Shown here: in pieces, positions 1 to 9,869 of the stretch
Layout: each line of letters begins with the position of its first letter
Position numbering within the stretch: position 1 is the first letter of the stretch
Source: Chitinophaga ginsengisoli
GTDB lineage: Bacteria; Bacteroidota; Bacteroidia; Chitinophagales; Chitinophagaceae
Length of the DNA stretch: 64,000 nt
Direction of reading: 5' to 3'
NCBI RefSeq assembly: GCF_003014595.1
Contig: NZ_PYGK01000017.1
Location: 62,001 to 126,000 of the forward strand
Position numbers and translations under genes: made by a program
The notes under the pieces: generated by a model
Told to the model about the DNA's origin: nothing
Database searches by the model: none
The model's input: only the letters and a program-made list of their open reading frames with translations

Positions 1-801
1 GATTTCATCCCCGCCTACGAAATGAAGATGGCTGCAGGCAGAGCTTATTCGCGCGATTTCCCCACAGATGCAAAAGAAGCGCTCATCATCAACGAAGCCG
101 CCGCCAAACAGTTTGGTTATTCGAACCCTGAAGAGATAGTAGGAAAACGTTTTGAGCAATGGGGACGTAAAGGTACTGTGATTGGCGTGGTCAAGGATTT
201 CAATTATCAGTCATTGCATAAAAAAGTGGAACCATTAGCGATCAGGATGGCTCCTCAGCAATCACTCAACAAGTTGTCTCTCCGTATCAAAACAGATCAT
301 CTGCAACAGACAATAAAAGAACTCGGACAGACCTGGAGCGCCATTGCACCACACCGTCCGTTCCTGTATAGTTTCCTGGACCAGTCTTTTAATCAGCAAT
401 ACAAGCAGGATGCACGCTTTGGAGAGCTGTTTGCAGCCTTCGCAGGACTGACCATCTTTATTGCCTGTCTTGGTCTCTTCGGACTCGCCACTTATGCTAC
501 TGAACAACGTGTAAAGGAAATAGGCGTACGAAAAGTACTGGGCGCTTCAGTGACCAACATTGTGAGATTACTCTCTTCGGATTTTATCAAACTTGTACTG
601 GTCGCCATCCTGATTGCGACGCCGGTAATATGGTGGGCGATGCAGGTATGGCTTGAGGGATATGCATACAGGATTACCATCCAGTGGTGGATGATAGCAC
701 TGGCGGGAACATTGGCGCTAGCAACTGCATTAATGACGGTGAGCTTGCTGGCAGTGAAAGCTGCACTGATGAATCCAGTAAAAGCACTAAGATCAGAATG
801 A
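1..801 (+). CDS. FtsX/MacB-type ABC transporter permease, C-terminal part (5' end outside window)
   Basis: The reading frame is open from the first base, so this is the 3' part of a larger permease gene. The visible part holds the end of a MacB-like periplasmic core domain (residues matching VVKDFNYQSLH) followed by the C-terminal FtsX domain with three membrane segments. The motif RVKEIGVRKVLGAS before the last helices is the family signature, and the protein ends in the typical NPVKALRSE tail. In Bacteroidota these proteins usually have about 790-800 residues with two FtsX halves, as in the full homologue at 40507-42885. The role is inferred as an inner-membrane lipoprotein or antimicrobial-peptide type ABC exporter; the ATPase is not in the window. 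Confidence 0.9.
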   Translation, partial: DFIPAYEMKMAAGRAYSRDFPTDAKEALIINEAAAKQFGYSNPEEIVGKRFEQWGRKGTVIGVVKDFNYQSLHKKVEPLAIRMAPQQSLNKLSLRIKTDHLQQTIKELGQTWSAIAPHRPFLYSFLDQSFNQQYKQDARFGELFAAFAGLTIFIACLGLFGLATYATEQRVKEIGVRKVLGASVTNIVRLLSSDFIKLVLVAILIATPVIWWAMQVWLEGYAYRITIQWWMIALAGTLALATALMTVSLLAVKAALMNPVKALRSE

Positions 802-898
802 GGCGCTTGCAGGCGGCGTTAAAATGACAACTATTCCCTTTAATTTGCACTTTTCGAAACAACAGAGTGTTAGTATTTTTATAGAAATAATGTAAACA

Positions 899-1753
899 AT
901 GGTAGCATTCTTAGGTACAGGATTGTTAGGAGCTAACTTTGTAAAAGCACTCCTCAAAAAGGGAAACCAGGTACAGGTATGGAACCGTACCGCCGCAAAA
1001 GCCTCCGCACTGGAAGCTGACGGCGCCAGGGCATTTGCAGATGTTGCAGCAGCCGTAAAAGGAGCTGACATTATTCATCTCACGTTAAAAGATGATGCCG
1101 CTGTAAACGAAGTATTAGCAGCCGCCCGCAAAGGATTAAAGCCAGGTGCCATCATCGTTGATCATACTACTACCTCTGCTGCAGGTGCCATACAACGCAC
1201 CCGCGAGTGGAAGGAACAGGGATTTACCTATTTACATGCCCCCGTTTTTATGGGGCCGATAAATGCGCTTGAAAGCACGGGTTATATGTTGGTCTCCGGC
1301 GACCAGGCTGTTGTCAGCCAACTGGAACCGGTCTTATCTCAAATGACAGGCAAGGTGCTTAATTTCGGCGCTGAAGAAGGCAAAGCCGCTGGTATGAAAC
1401 TGATCGGCAATCTCTTCCTGGTCACCTTCACCGCAGGCATCGCAGATACACTTTCACTGGCGAAAGCATTACATATACCATTGGACGATCTCAATACCTT
1501 GTTTGACTCCTGGAACCCTGGCGCAATGCTGGCAGCCCGGCTACAGCGCGTCGCTGGAGGAAAATATGATCAGCCATCATGGGAGTTAAATATGGCCAGA
1601 AAAGATACACAACTGTTCATGGACGCTGCTGCTCAGGGAGGAACTACATTTGCCGTTATTCCTGCCATCGCATCAGAAATGGACAAGTGGATTGCAAAGG
1701 GCCATGGCAATGATGACTGGACAGTGATAGGGAAGGATGCTGCGACGAAGTGA
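899..1753 (+). CDS. NAD(P)-dependent beta-hydroxyacid dehydrogenase family oxidoreductase
   Basis: The 284-residue protein opens with a Rossmann dinucleotide loop (GTGLLG at residues 6-11). A variant of the substrate-binding signature follows (DHTTTSAAGA, residues 88-97). The catalytic lysine is K167 with N171 in the K-x3-N arrangement of 3-hydroxyisobutyrate, tartronate semialdehyde and glyoxylate reductase enzymes. The length fits this family. The second half is the usual all-helical 6-phosphogluconate-dehydrogenase-like domain. The substrate cannot be read from the sequence, and imine reductases share the same fold. The gene stands alone, about 100 bp after the permease gene. Confidence 0.85.
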   Translation: MVAFLGTGLLGANFVKALLKKGNQVQVWNRTAAKASALEADGARAFADVAAAVKGADIIHLTLKDDAAVNEVLAAARKGLKPGAIIVDHTTTSAAGAIQRTREWKEQGFTYLHAPVFMGPINALESTGYMLVSGDQAVVSQLEPVLSQMTGKVLNFGAEEGKAAGMKLIGNLFLVTFTAGIADTLSLAKALHIPLDDLNTLFDSWNPGAMLAARLQRVAGGKYDQPSWELNMARKDTQLFMDAAAQGGTTFAVIPAIASEMDKWIAKGHGNDDWTVIGKDAATK

Positions 1754-1778
1754 TATTCAGTCAGGGACTAATAACGGC

Positions 1779-2675
1779 TTATATGTGCCATTTCCTTACA
1801 TTTCCATCAACCTTTTTGGAATGACCGAATATTCTTCTGTTGATTGCTTTTCGGAACTTTCTTGAATATTTTGCTGCCACTCTTCGTATCTTTTTGTTCA
1901 AACCGGGTTTGGCAGGGATATTTTCCAGTCCTTCATTCAACAGCTTTTCATGACTGTAGAATGCGCCTTTTTTTACTATCCTGCTCAATTGATTTCCACA
2001 CATGTAACCATTTACACGCCTTTCAAATAAGTCGCCTCCGTAGATAGGATACCTTTCCGTATAATAATGGTAATGGTTATAAATTTTGTCGCGCAGACGG
2101 CGTGTTTCTACCAGGAAACACTGATCAGAAAAGCCATTGGTATAGATGTAGGATTCATCTTCCCCGATGGCATGGTGATTACATTCAGGTTCGGTATCGG
2201 CGCCACGGGCGCTGGCAACAAAGATCTGTTTGTCGGCCTCCATTCTCTCAATAGATTCACTGATCCAGGGAACAGAGTGCGTTTCAATAAGGCAATCGCC
2301 CGTAAAATAAAGCAGGTATTTACCTTTCGCATTATAAACCGCTGTCAGCGGACCTATACTGTAATAATATCCATCATAAAAGTCGAGGCGGAAACTACTA
2401 CGTTTGATGGAGAACTCAGAGAGGATCTTATCGCTATAGTCTTCACTGAAAAAATAAACATCAATGATGCCTTTCTTTACCGCTTCTTCTGCATATCGTT
2501 CTACAAGCGAACGGTCTTTCACATTATTTATGATCAATCCTTTCTCGAAAAAATGATAGTTACATTGCCGGATAATTCTTTCAAGGCGATTTTCTTTTAA
2601 GATACGCTCCCAGTCACCTTCATAACAAACTGTAAAAAAAGATACCGTTGCATTTTCGTAGGATATCATTCTCAT
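1779..2675 (-). CDS. Putative GT-A-like glycosyltransferase, unknown substrate
   Basis: The 298-residue protein has no signal peptide. It begins with a beta strand and helix pattern (ATVSFFTVCYEGDWERIL), and its centre reads YLLYFTGDCLIE, which resembles the strand plus acidic metal-binding position of GT-A glycosyltransferases. An R/K-rich C-terminus (residues 255-290) could sit on the membrane. Tyr and Asp are frequent. The family is inferred from this pattern only; it could be an uncharacterised capsule or glycan enzyme. It is monocistronic and converges on the upstream dehydrogenase. A second ATG lies two codons inside the chosen start. Confidence 0.5.
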   Translation of the reverse strand: MRMISYENATVSFFTVCYEGDWERILKENRLERIIRQCNYHFFEKGLIINNVKDRSLVERYAEEAVKKGIIDVYFFSEDYSDKILSEFSIKRSSFRLDFYDGYYYSIGPLTAVYNAKGKYLLYFTGDCLIETHSVPWISESIERMEADKQIFVASARGADTEPECNHHAIGEDESYIYTNGFSDQCFLVETRRLRDKIYNHYHYYTERYPIYGGDLFERRVNGYMCGNQLSRIVKKGAFYSHEKLLNEGLENIPAKPGLNKKIRRVAAKYSRKFRKAINRRIFGHSKKVDGNVRKWHI

Positions 2676-2936
2676 AATAATTTACACAATATTGCCCCTG
2701 TGATGAGCGTTCTGGCATATGGTTGCTTTTTGCTGCTAACGTTACATTACTATACACACAGCCTCGTACACAATTTCAGAGGTGAAACATCTGCATTCAA
2801 TGACTACAAAGTTAAACAATATAGTCAGATAAAAAAGCCCGGAAGAGTAGGCTACTTTCTTCTCTGCCTGCCATAAATAGTACAAGGTATTAACAACAAA
2901 AAAGGCGATTCTTTCGAACCGCCTTCCTGCTTTTTG

Positions 2937-3011
2937 GGTGATCGAAGGGTTTCGAACCCTCGACCCTCAGAACCACAATCTGATGCTCTAACCAACTGAG
3001 CTACGACCACC
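2937..3011 (-). tRNA. tRNA-His (anticodon GTG)
   Basis: The minus strand folds as a complete cloverleaf: acceptor stem GTGGTCG with CGATCAC, D-arm GCTC/GAGC, anticodon loop TTGTGGT, and a T-arm with TTCGAAA. The encoded G at position -1 (base 3011) faces the discriminator C73, which is the identity element of histidine tRNAs. The CCA end is not fully encoded. Confidence 0.97.
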
Positions 3012-3105
3012 GTTTGTTTTGATTGGGATGCAAAGATAACAAAATGCGTTTTTAATTTCCAAATTTTTTCTCATTTCTTTGCTTACTTTTTTCAATCATC
3101 ACTTT

Positions 3106-3666
3106 ATGTCATTATATATCATTCCCTTTTTAGGTGCATTCATAGGCTGGCTAACCAACAAAATAACTATCCTTTTCGCGCTCCGCGCCTTTTCCCGGCG
3201 TCAGCAACAACTGGCAGATCAAACAGGTGAATTTGTCGCTACACAACTTTTCTCTTTCGATGATGTCCGTCAGCAACTCGCGGACCCGGATAAAATTAAA
3301 AGTATGATCCCGGTGGTAGAGGCACATATGGATACTTTTCTCAGAGAAAAACTACCGGAAGCCATGCCGGTTTTCAAAATGTTTATCGGCGATAGTACTA
3401 TCCAGCAGGTGAAAAAAGTACTGGTCACAGAACTGGATAATATGTTCCCGGAGATTATCGATCAATACCTGCAGCGCGCACAGAAAGAACTGGATGTCCG
3501 GGCTATTGTCAGCAAAAAAATAAGCGGCCTTTCTGCTGATCAACTAAAAAAACTGCTCACTGTTTCACTACGCCACGAATTGCGCTTAGCCGAAACAGGA
3601 GGAGCTGTTGTCGGTTTTCTCGTAGGACTGCTGCAACTCTGGATTGCCCTACACCACAGCAACTGA
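3106..3666 (+). CDS. DUF445 family membrane protein
   Basis: The 186-residue protein has an N-terminal membrane segment (SLYIIPFLGAFIGWLTNKIT) with the N-K-I sequence typical of DUF445. A helical middle follows, then a C-terminal membrane helix (GGAVVGFLVGLLQLWIAL). This is the short form of a family that otherwise reaches about 400 residues. The ATG at 3106 is chosen over an upstream TTG because the family motif starts there. The function is unknown; an envelope role is assumed. The gene follows the tRNA-His gene on the opposite strand. Confidence 0.8.
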   Translation: MSLYIIPFLGAFIGWLTNKITILFALRAFSRRQQQLADQTGEFVATQLFSFDDVRQQLADPDKIKSMIPVVEAHMDTFLREKLPEAMPVFKMFIGDSTIQQVKKVLVTELDNMFPEIIDQYLQRAQKELDVRAIVSKKISGLSADQLKKLLTVSLRHELRLAETGGAVVGFLVGLLQLWIALHHSN

Positions 3667-3706
3667 CCATTCATCACAAATAGCGATACTTTACATATGA
3701 GATAGA

Positions 3707-3714
3707 TATTTTTG
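3707..3714 (+). promoter_or_regulatory. Candidate -7 promoter box (TAnnTTTG)
   Basis: TATTTTTG matches the Bacteroidota -7 consensus and lies 42 bp before the receptor start at 3756. No clear TTTG -33 box is seen at the expected distance, so support is moderate. Confidence 0.4.
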
Positions 3715-3755
3715 TCCTGGTCTCAACAATTAGGTCTCATTAACATCCTTCATGC

Positions 3756-6236
3756 ATGCTTAAACGTCTACTCCTGGCAGCGTTTATGTGCTATGGCGCT
3801 ATTGCTATGGCTCAAACCGGTAATAATTCTGCAAAATTCGTTGGTAAAGCGCTGGACGCCGTTACCGGCAAACCGGTGGAATATGCCTCGGTAGTGTTGC
3901 TTCACCAGCAGGATTCTTCCGTAATGACAGGTATGTACACCCAACCGAACGGCGATTTCTCCTTCAACGCGATACCAGCAGGCACTTATGTGCTCCGCAT
4001 TACCTTCATGGGATATGATAAGCTTGTAAAAGCGGTGAAGATCATCCCCGGTAAACCGGTGCAGTTTGCAGGCACACTCCGGCTGCAGCCCACTGGTAAG
4101 ACGCTGGCTACGGTGGAGATCAAATCAGAGAAACCCGCCTTTTCCATGCAGATAGACCGCCAGGTCTTTGACGCCGGTAGTATTGTTACCGCAGAAGGTG
4201 GTTCGGGTACAGATGTAATGAAAAACATCCCCAGCGTAGATGTTGATATCGACGATAATATCACCCTCCGTGGTAAAAGTGTGACCATCTATGTAGACGG
4301 TAAGCCCTCCCCTTTCGGAGACGCTAAAACCGCTCTCCAGATGATCCCTGCATCAACGATTGACCGTGTAGAGGTGATCAACAACCCTTCCGCTAAGTTC
4401 GAAGCCCAGGGTGGCGGTGGTATCATTAACATCGTGCTGAAAAAAGATAAAGCGATCGGGTATAACGTGATGGTAAGCGGCGGGGTAGCTACCCGCGGAC
4501 AGCTCAATGGTAATATCAATGCCAACCTCCGCATCCGGAAATTCAATTTCTTCACCAATTACAACGGCTGGTACGGCAGCCAGACAGGCTATGGTTACAG
4601 CAATCGTCAGAACCTGGTACCCGATACTGCCGGTACGGCCTTCTTTACGCAGGATAGCAGGAATAAAAACAGCAATACCGGTAATGGTGGCCGTATAGGA
4701 CTGGACTACTACGTGAACGATTTTAATACCATCTCTATTTCTGAAGGATTGAATCTCAATACCGGCAATAGCACAGACGATATCATGCTGAACTACCTGG
4801 ATGTACACAGATCAGGTCTCAGGAATGGAGAGCGCCACAATTCCAGCGATTATCGCAATCCGAACAATAATACCAGCCTGAACTTCCGTCATACCACCAA
4901 CAAACAGAATGAGGAATGGACGGCTTATATCAGCTACAGCAACAACCGAGGCAGGAATAATAGTAACTACAGCACTCAGTATCAAAATGCGGATAGTACG
5001 CATGGAAATGCCCAGTTACAACGAAATTTGGGGATCTCTCAGAACAAGTTCTGGAATATCCAGACAGACTATACCACGCCGGTAGGCAGGAAAGGAAAGT
5101 TCGAAACAGGCGCTAAAGTGACCCTGCAGAATAATGACAATGACTATGATGCCCGCCTGTTCAATTTTACCACCCAACAATATGAGAAAAGCCTGGACCT
5201 ATCCAACACCTACTATTATAAGCAGGATGTTTACAGCGGATATATGAACTTCTCCAGCGCCATTGGTAATCTCGGTTACCAGGTAGGCGCCAGGATAGAG
5301 CAGGCAGACCTGAAGGGCTTCTCCTATACCAAGGATACTTCGGTCAATAACCATTTCCTGAATGTATTCCCCAGCGTATTCCTGAAATATAACCTGCCAC
5401 ACAACGAGAACCAGAGCCTGATATTCAACTATTCCACCCGAATAGACAGGCCCGGATTTGACCAGCTGCTGCCTTATATCAACAACTCTGACCCGCAGAA
5501 TATCCGCGCAGGGAACCCGGACCTGAAACCGTCCCTGACGCATAAATTTGAAACGAATTATTCCAGGTATTTCCCCAATTCAAAAGACTACCTGAATACT
5601 GGTGTATATTATTCCCAGGCTAACGACGATATAGACCGTATCAGCATCCTGGACACTACTACCGGCGTAACAACCACCCGGCCTATGAACCTGGCCACCG
5701 ACAAGGACTGGGGGGCTAATTTCACCTATAACCTGCATATTATTAAGGGTTGGAACGTAACCACCAACCTTAACATGGAATACAGTAAACTGACGGGGCC
5801 GAGCATTAACAACGAGTATGTTACGTACGGAGTAACTGTCAATTCCAATGTACGCCTGCCAGCAAAGATCAACTTCCAGGTGAACGGCCATTACCGCTCA
5901 CCAAGAGTGCAGCCACAGGGTACTTTTAAGGCTATGAACGGCATAGACCTGGGTATCCGTAAGGAAATGCTTAAAAATAATGCCCTGGCTATTGCCCTCA
6001 ACATTTCGGATGTGCTGAATACGCAGGATTATAGCTCTCATTACGCAACGACAGCCTTTATCCAGGATTACACCCGTAAAAGGACCACCCGTTTCATCCG
6101 TCTGAACATACGCTACCGTTTTGGGAAAATGGATCCGGATATGTTCAGGAAGAAAAAGAAACAGGAGGTGCCTGAAGAAGAAATTGATGATAAGGAAAAA
6201 GATAAAGATAAAAAGCCCGTGGACAGCACTTTATGA
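3756..6236 (+). CDS. Outer-membrane beta-barrel receptor, TonB-dependent receptor family
   Basis: The 826-residue protein has a signal peptide cleaved after AIAMAQ. A carboxypeptidase-regulatory-like beta domain (residues 27-110; KPVEYASVVLLHQQDSS) is followed by a plug domain (VMKNIPSVDVDIDDNITLRG) and a long barrel of Asn/Tyr-rich strands that ends in FIRLNIRYRFGK. A charged tail rich in Lys, Asp and Glu (last 35 residues) extends past the barrel. Known relatives are outer-membrane beta-barrel family proteins whose ligand is rarely known. There is no adjacent SusD, so it is not a classical SusC. Its last 6 bp overlap the convergent pcm gene. Confidence 0.88.
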   Translation: MLKRLLLAAFMCYGAIAMAQTGNNSAKFVGKALDAVTGKPVEYASVVLLHQQDSSVMTGMYTQPNGDFSFNAIPAGTYVLRITFMGYDKLVKAVKIIPGKPVQFAGTLRLQPTGKTLATVEIKSEKPAFSMQIDRQVFDAGSIVTAEGGSGTDVMKNIPSVDVDIDDNITLRGKSVTIYVDGKPSPFGDAKTALQMIPASTIDRVEVINNPSAKFEAQGGGGIINIVLKKDKAIGYNVMVSGGVATRGQLNGNINANLRIRKFNFFTNYNGWYGSQTGYGYSNRQNLVPDTAGTAFFTQDSRNKNSNTGNGGRIGLDYYVNDFNTISISEGLNLNTGNSTDDIMLNYLDVHRSGLRNGERHNSSDYRNPNNNTSLNFRHTTNKQNEEWTAYISYSNNRGRNNSNYSTQYQNADSTHGNAQLQRNLGISQNKFWNIQTDYTTPVGRKGKFETGAKVTLQNNDNDYDARLFNFTTQQYEKSLDLSNTYYYKQDVYSGYMNFSSAIGNLGYQVGARIEQADLKGFSYTKDTSVNNHFLNVFPSVFLKYNLPHNENQSLIFNYSTRIDRPGFDQLLPYINNSDPQNIRAGNPDLKPSLTHKFETNYSRYFPNSKDYLNTGVYYSQANDDIDRISILDTTTGVTTTRPMNLATDKDWGANFTYNLHIIKGWNVTTNLNMEYSKLTGPSINNEYVTYGVTVNSNVRLPAKINFQVNGHYRSPRVQPQGTFKAMNGIDLGIRKEMLKNNALAIALNISDVLNTQDYSSHYATTAFIQDYTRKRTTRFIRLNIRYRFGKMDPDMFRKKKKQEVPEEEIDDKEKDKDKKPVDSTL

Positions 6237-6887
6237 TTTCTTGCCGGCCAGCATCGGCACGAAAGAAAAGTTATCAAACATTTCCTGGTCATATTCGGTA
6301 TCGCTGATCTTGGTAATGCGTAGCATCCGCTGCACGTCCTGACCGCCTACCGGGATGACCATTTTTCCACCCACTTTCATTTGCTGCAGCAGTTTCTCCG
6401 GGATCTGCGGAGCCGCCGCAGTCACCAGGACTTTATCAAAGGGCGCATAAGTGGGAAGTCCTTCATAACCATCGCCATAGAAAAAGCGGATAGTAGGGTA
6501 CTTTGATTTAAAAGGGAACTGCTTTACCTGGTCAAACAGTCGTTTCTGACGTTCAATCGTAAACACATTGGCTTTCAGCTCTGCCAGCACACAAGCCTGG
6601 TAGGCGCTGCCCGTACCGATTTCCAGCACCTTTTCAAAGGGCTTGATCTCCAGCAACTGTGACTGATATGCCACAGTGTAGGGCTGTGAAATGGTCTGAC
6701 CCTCCCCAATAGGGAATGCCCTGTCCTCGTAGGCAATGCCTTCAAAAGCTGTATCCAGGAAATAATGCCGTGGGATGTTGTTGATAGCCGTTAATACATT
6801 TTCATCAGTAATGCCTTTCTGCCGGATACTATCTACCAGTTGCCTGCGTAATCCTTTTTGTTTGTAAGAATCTTCGTACCGCCTCAT
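6231..6887 (-). CDS. pcm: Protein-L-isoaspartate O-methyltransferase
   Basis: The enzyme methylates L-isoaspartyl residues of aged proteins using S-adenosylmethionine. The 218-residue protein shows the SAM-binding motif VLEIGTGSAYQACVL, the upstream family motif GEGQTISQPYTVA and the late strand GGKMVIPVGG, in the order expected for PCMT. The start at 6887 (MRRYEDSYKQ) is preferred to one nine codons upstream because the family begins near it. The 3' end overlaps the convergent receptor gene by 6 bp. Confidence 0.93.
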   Translation of the reverse strand: MRRYEDSYKQKGLRRQLVDSIRQKGITDENVLTAINNIPRHYFLDTAFEGIAYEDRAFPIGEGQTISQPYTVAYQSQLLEIKPFEKVLEIGTGSAYQACVLAELKANVFTIERQKRLFDQVKQFPFKSKYPTIRFFYGDGYEGLPTYAPFDKVLVTAAAPQIPEKLLQQMKVGGKMVIPVGGQDVQRMLRITKISDTEYDQEMFDNFSFVPMLAGKKS

Positions 6888-7086
6888 ACCCGCAAAATTA
6901 ACCAATACCCCCAATTTTCAATTGGGTGTGGAATACTTCTATTTATCAACATTACTGGTTAGCTTGCTAAAAATAACTGGTTTGATAATTGCTGAGTTGT
7001 TCCCCCGGCTTTTCATTTTCTCCGGATTTTAGCTTTAATTTACACACTTGTTTCTTCTAAATAAGAAAACAAACCGTAATCGTTCT

Positions 7087-8811
7087 ATGGATAATATCAT
7101 TGAAAGTAAGGTATCACAGTGGCTCAATGGCCAATTCGACGCGGATACAGTGGCCGCAGTCAGAAAATTGCAACAGGATAACCCCGACGAACTCGCCGAT
7201 GCTTTTTATCGCAGCCTGGAATTTGGAACAGGTGGACTGCGCGGCATTATGGGCGTGGGTACCAACCGTATGAATAAATACACAGTTGGTATGGCTACCC
7301 AGGGTTTTGCCAACTATCTGAAACAGGCCTTTACCGGCGAAATCAAACTGGCCATTGCACATGACAGCCGTAACAACAGCCGTTATTTTGCAGAAGTTGC
7401 TGCTAATGTACTGGCGGCCAATGGTATTAGGGTTTACCTCTTCGAAAGCCTCCGCCCTACTCCGGAACTGTCATTCACCATTCGTCACCTGGGTTGCCAG
7501 GGTGGTATCGTGCTGACAGCCTCCCACAATCCTAAAGAATATAACGGCTATAAAGCTTATTGGAACGACGGGGCCCAGCTGGTGCCTCCTCACGATAAAA
7601 ACGTCATCCGTGAAGTAGAGAAGATCGCCTCCATTGACGAAGTAAAATGGTCTGGCGGAGAAGCCAATATTACTAGTATTGGTAAAGACATAGACGAAGC
7701 CTACCTGCAGGAACTGAAAAATCTCAGTATCCAGCCGGAAGTGATCAAAGAACAACATGACCTGAAAATCGTTTATACACCCATCCACGGTACAGGTATC
7801 ACCCTGGTGCCTGAGATCCTGAAGCGTTATGGCTTTACCAATGTGCACGTGGTGGAAGAACAGGCTACTCCGGATGGTAATTTCCCAACCGTAGTATATC
7901 CTAACCCGGAGGAAGCCGAAGCCATGAGCATCGGTCTGAAGAAAGCCAAAGAACTGGATGCCGCCATCCTGCTGGGTACAGACCCTGACTCTGACCGTGT
8001 AGGTATTGCTGTTAAAGACATAAAAGGTGAATGGACACTCCTGAATGGTAACCAGACTGCCGTATTGCTCTTTAACTATATTATAGAAGGCCGCAAACGT
8101 AAAGGTCTTGCCGGAGATACCGACTATGTATGTAAAACAGTCGTTACTTCTGACCTGATCGATGTATTTGCCGCCAGCAATAACGTAAAATGCTACAATG
8201 TACTGACCGGCTTCAAATGGATCGCAGACCTGATCAGACGTAAGGAAGGTCAGGAGAAATTCATCTGCGGTGGTGAGGAGTCTTACGGTTACATGATCGG
8301 CGATAATGTACGTGATAAAGACGCTATTGCATCTGTTGCACTGATCTGTGAAATGGCGGCTTATGCACGCAGCCAGGGCAGATCACTGTACGAACAACTG
8401 ATCGACATCTACGTAAAATACGGCTACTATAAAGAGAACCTGATCTCCATTACCAAGAAAGGAATGAAGGGTGCAGAGGAAATTGCTGAGATGATGCGTG
8501 GTTATCGTGATAATCCTCCGACCACTATCGATGGTTCTCCGGTTGTAACGCTGTACGACTATGAACTGCAGCAGGTGAAAAACCTGAAAACAGGTGAAGT
8601 AAAACCAATCGATCTGCCAAAGTCCAACGTACTGCAGTTTGTACTGGAAGATGGCAGCAAGATCTCCGCCCGTCCGTCAGGTACAGAGCCTAAGATCAAA
8701 TTCTACTTCAGCGTAAATCAAAAGCTTGCTAAGGCAGCCGACTTCGATGCGGCCACTCAGGCGCTTGATCAACGTGTACAGAATATTATTAAGGATATGA
8801 AGCTGAAATAA
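7087..8811 (+). CDS. Phospho-sugar mutase (phosphoglucomutase/phosphomannomutase)
   Basis: The 574-residue protein is an alpha-D-phosphohexomutase interconverting sugar 1- and 6-phosphates. The phosphoserine loop TASHNPKEYNG has Ser146, the Mg-binding loop is DPDSDR (residues 299-304), the sugar-binding loop is GGEESYGY, and the C-terminal phosphate-binding loop RPSGTEPK starts at Arg529. All four domains are intact, and the length fits the PGM2-like branch. The start at 7087 (MDNIIESK) is preferred to one 13 codons upstream. The gene is monocistronic, with a hairpin terminator after it. Confidence 0.93.
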   Translation: MDNIIESKVSQWLNGQFDADTVAAVRKLQQDNPDELADAFYRSLEFGTGGLRGIMGVGTNRMNKYTVGMATQGFANYLKQAFTGEIKLAIAHDSRNNSRYFAEVAANVLAANGIRVYLFESLRPTPELSFTIRHLGCQGGIVLTASHNPKEYNGYKAYWNDGAQLVPPHDKNVIREVEKIASIDEVKWSGGEANITSIGKDIDEAYLQELKNLSIQPEVIKEQHDLKIVYTPIHGTGITLVPEILKRYGFTNVHVVEEQATPDGNFPTVVYPNPEEAEAMSIGLKKAKELDAAILLGTDPDSDRVGIAVKDIKGEWTLLNGNQTAVLLFNYIIEGRKRKGLAGDTDYVCKTVVTSDLIDVFAASNNVKCYNVLTGFKWIADLIRRKEGQEKFICGGEESYGYMIGDNVRDKDAIASVALICEMAAYARSQGRSLYEQLIDIYVKYGYYKENLISITKKGMKGAEEIAEMMRGYRDNPPTTIDGSPVVTLYDYELQQVKNLKTGEVKPIDLPKSNVLQFVLEDGSKISARPSGTEPKIKFYFSVNQKLAKAADFDAATQALDQRVQNIIKDMKLK

Positions 8812-8835
8812 ACTTCATTATTCTATTACCTTTGT

Positions 8836-8873
8836 CCCGGTACTGATACATCCGTAAAGTACCGGGATTTTTT
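8836..8873 (+). terminator. Rho-independent terminator after the sugar mutase
   Basis: CCCGGTACT (8836-8844) pairs with AGTACCGGG (8858-8866) and is followed by a run of T. It lies just upstream of the next start codon at 8880, so that gene either reads through or is a leader attenuated here. Confidence 0.7.
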
Positions 8874-8879
8874 ATACCT

Positions 8880-9866
8880 ATGAATACCGCAGCTGTGCCA
8901 TATTTTAGAGGAATACTACTTTTTATCCTGGTAGTATCGTCGTGCTGCCCTGTTCTGGCAAGGCAGCAAATTTCCGTTTCACCAATAGACACCATCATTG
9001 ACGCCCATCCCTCTACCCACATCAACCGTTCTAATATCTGGATGATGGCAGGCATCACCACCGGTCTGTATGGTGGCGCACTGGCTGTTCTCAGTAATAC
9101 CTGGTACAACCAGTACCCGAAATCCCGTTTCCATTCGTTTGACGATACGCCTGAATGGCTGCAGATGGATAAAGCGGGACACTTTTACAGTGCTTATATG
9201 GAAGGGAAGATCAGCAGGGAAATGTGGCGTTGCACCGGACTACCGGAAAAACAACAGGTCTGGATCGGCGGACTTAGCGGATTTGTGTATCAGTCTGTTA
9301 TTGAGATACTGGACGCTTATTCAGCCGAATGGGGTTTCTCCTGGGCAGATATGGCCGCCAATGCCGGAGGATCGGCACTGATGATTTCCCAGGAACTGGT
9401 ATGGCACGAGCAAAGAATACAGTTGAAGTTCTCCGCATACCCCAAAAGATACCAGGACCCTTACTTAAAAACGCGTACAGATCAGTTATTTGGAGATAAT
9501 CTGGCGGAAAGGACATTGAAAGACTATAATGCCCAAACCTATTGGGCATCAGTAAATCTGCATGCCTTCATGCCCAAAAGCCGCCTGCCCACCTGGCTCA
9601 ATATTGCTTTAGGTTATGGCGCCAACGGTATGCTGAAAGGAGATAATAATATATGGGAAGATACCAATGGTATTCAACACGATTATTCAGCCATTCCCCG
9701 TTACCGGCAGTTCTATCTGTCACCCGACATAGATTTCACCAGAATACCTACACGTAGAAAAGGGGTTAAAGTATTATTCCAGGTGCTGAATATGTTCAAA
9801 TTCCCCGCTCCTACATTGGAACTGACCTCCAGAGGTGTACTCCGCGGACATCTGCTGCACTTCTGA
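8880..9866 (+). CDS. DUF2279 family protein
   Basis: The 328-residue protein has an N-terminal hydrophobic signal segment (GILLFILVVSSCCPVLAR). The DUF2279 (YfiM-like) core spans about residues 45-165, with the pattern FDDTPEWLQMDKAGHFYSAY and DMAANAGGSALMISQ. A C-terminal region of about 150 residues has barrel-like strands (PAPTLELTSRGVLRGHLLHF) and suggests an outer-membrane location. A cysteine in the signal could make it a lipoprotein, but the lipobox is poor. The function is unknown. It converges on the phosphoribosyltransferase gene with a 3-bp gap. Confidence 0.8.
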   Translation: MNTAAVPYFRGILLFILVVSSCCPVLARQQISVSPIDTIIDAHPSTHINRSNIWMMAGITTGLYGGALAVLSNTWYNQYPKSRFHSFDDTPEWLQMDKAGHFYSAYMEGKISREMWRCTGLPEKQQVWIGGLSGFVYQSVIEILDAYSAEWGFSWADMAANAGGSALMISQELVWHEQRIQLKFSAYPKRYQDPYLKTRTDQLFGDNLAERTLKDYNAQTYWASVNLHAFMPKSRLPTWLNIALGYGANGMLKGDNNIWEDTNGIQHDYSAIPRYRQFYLSPDIDFTRIPTRRKGVKVLFQVLNMFKFPAPTLELTSRGVLRGHLLHF

Positions 9867-9869
9867 GTT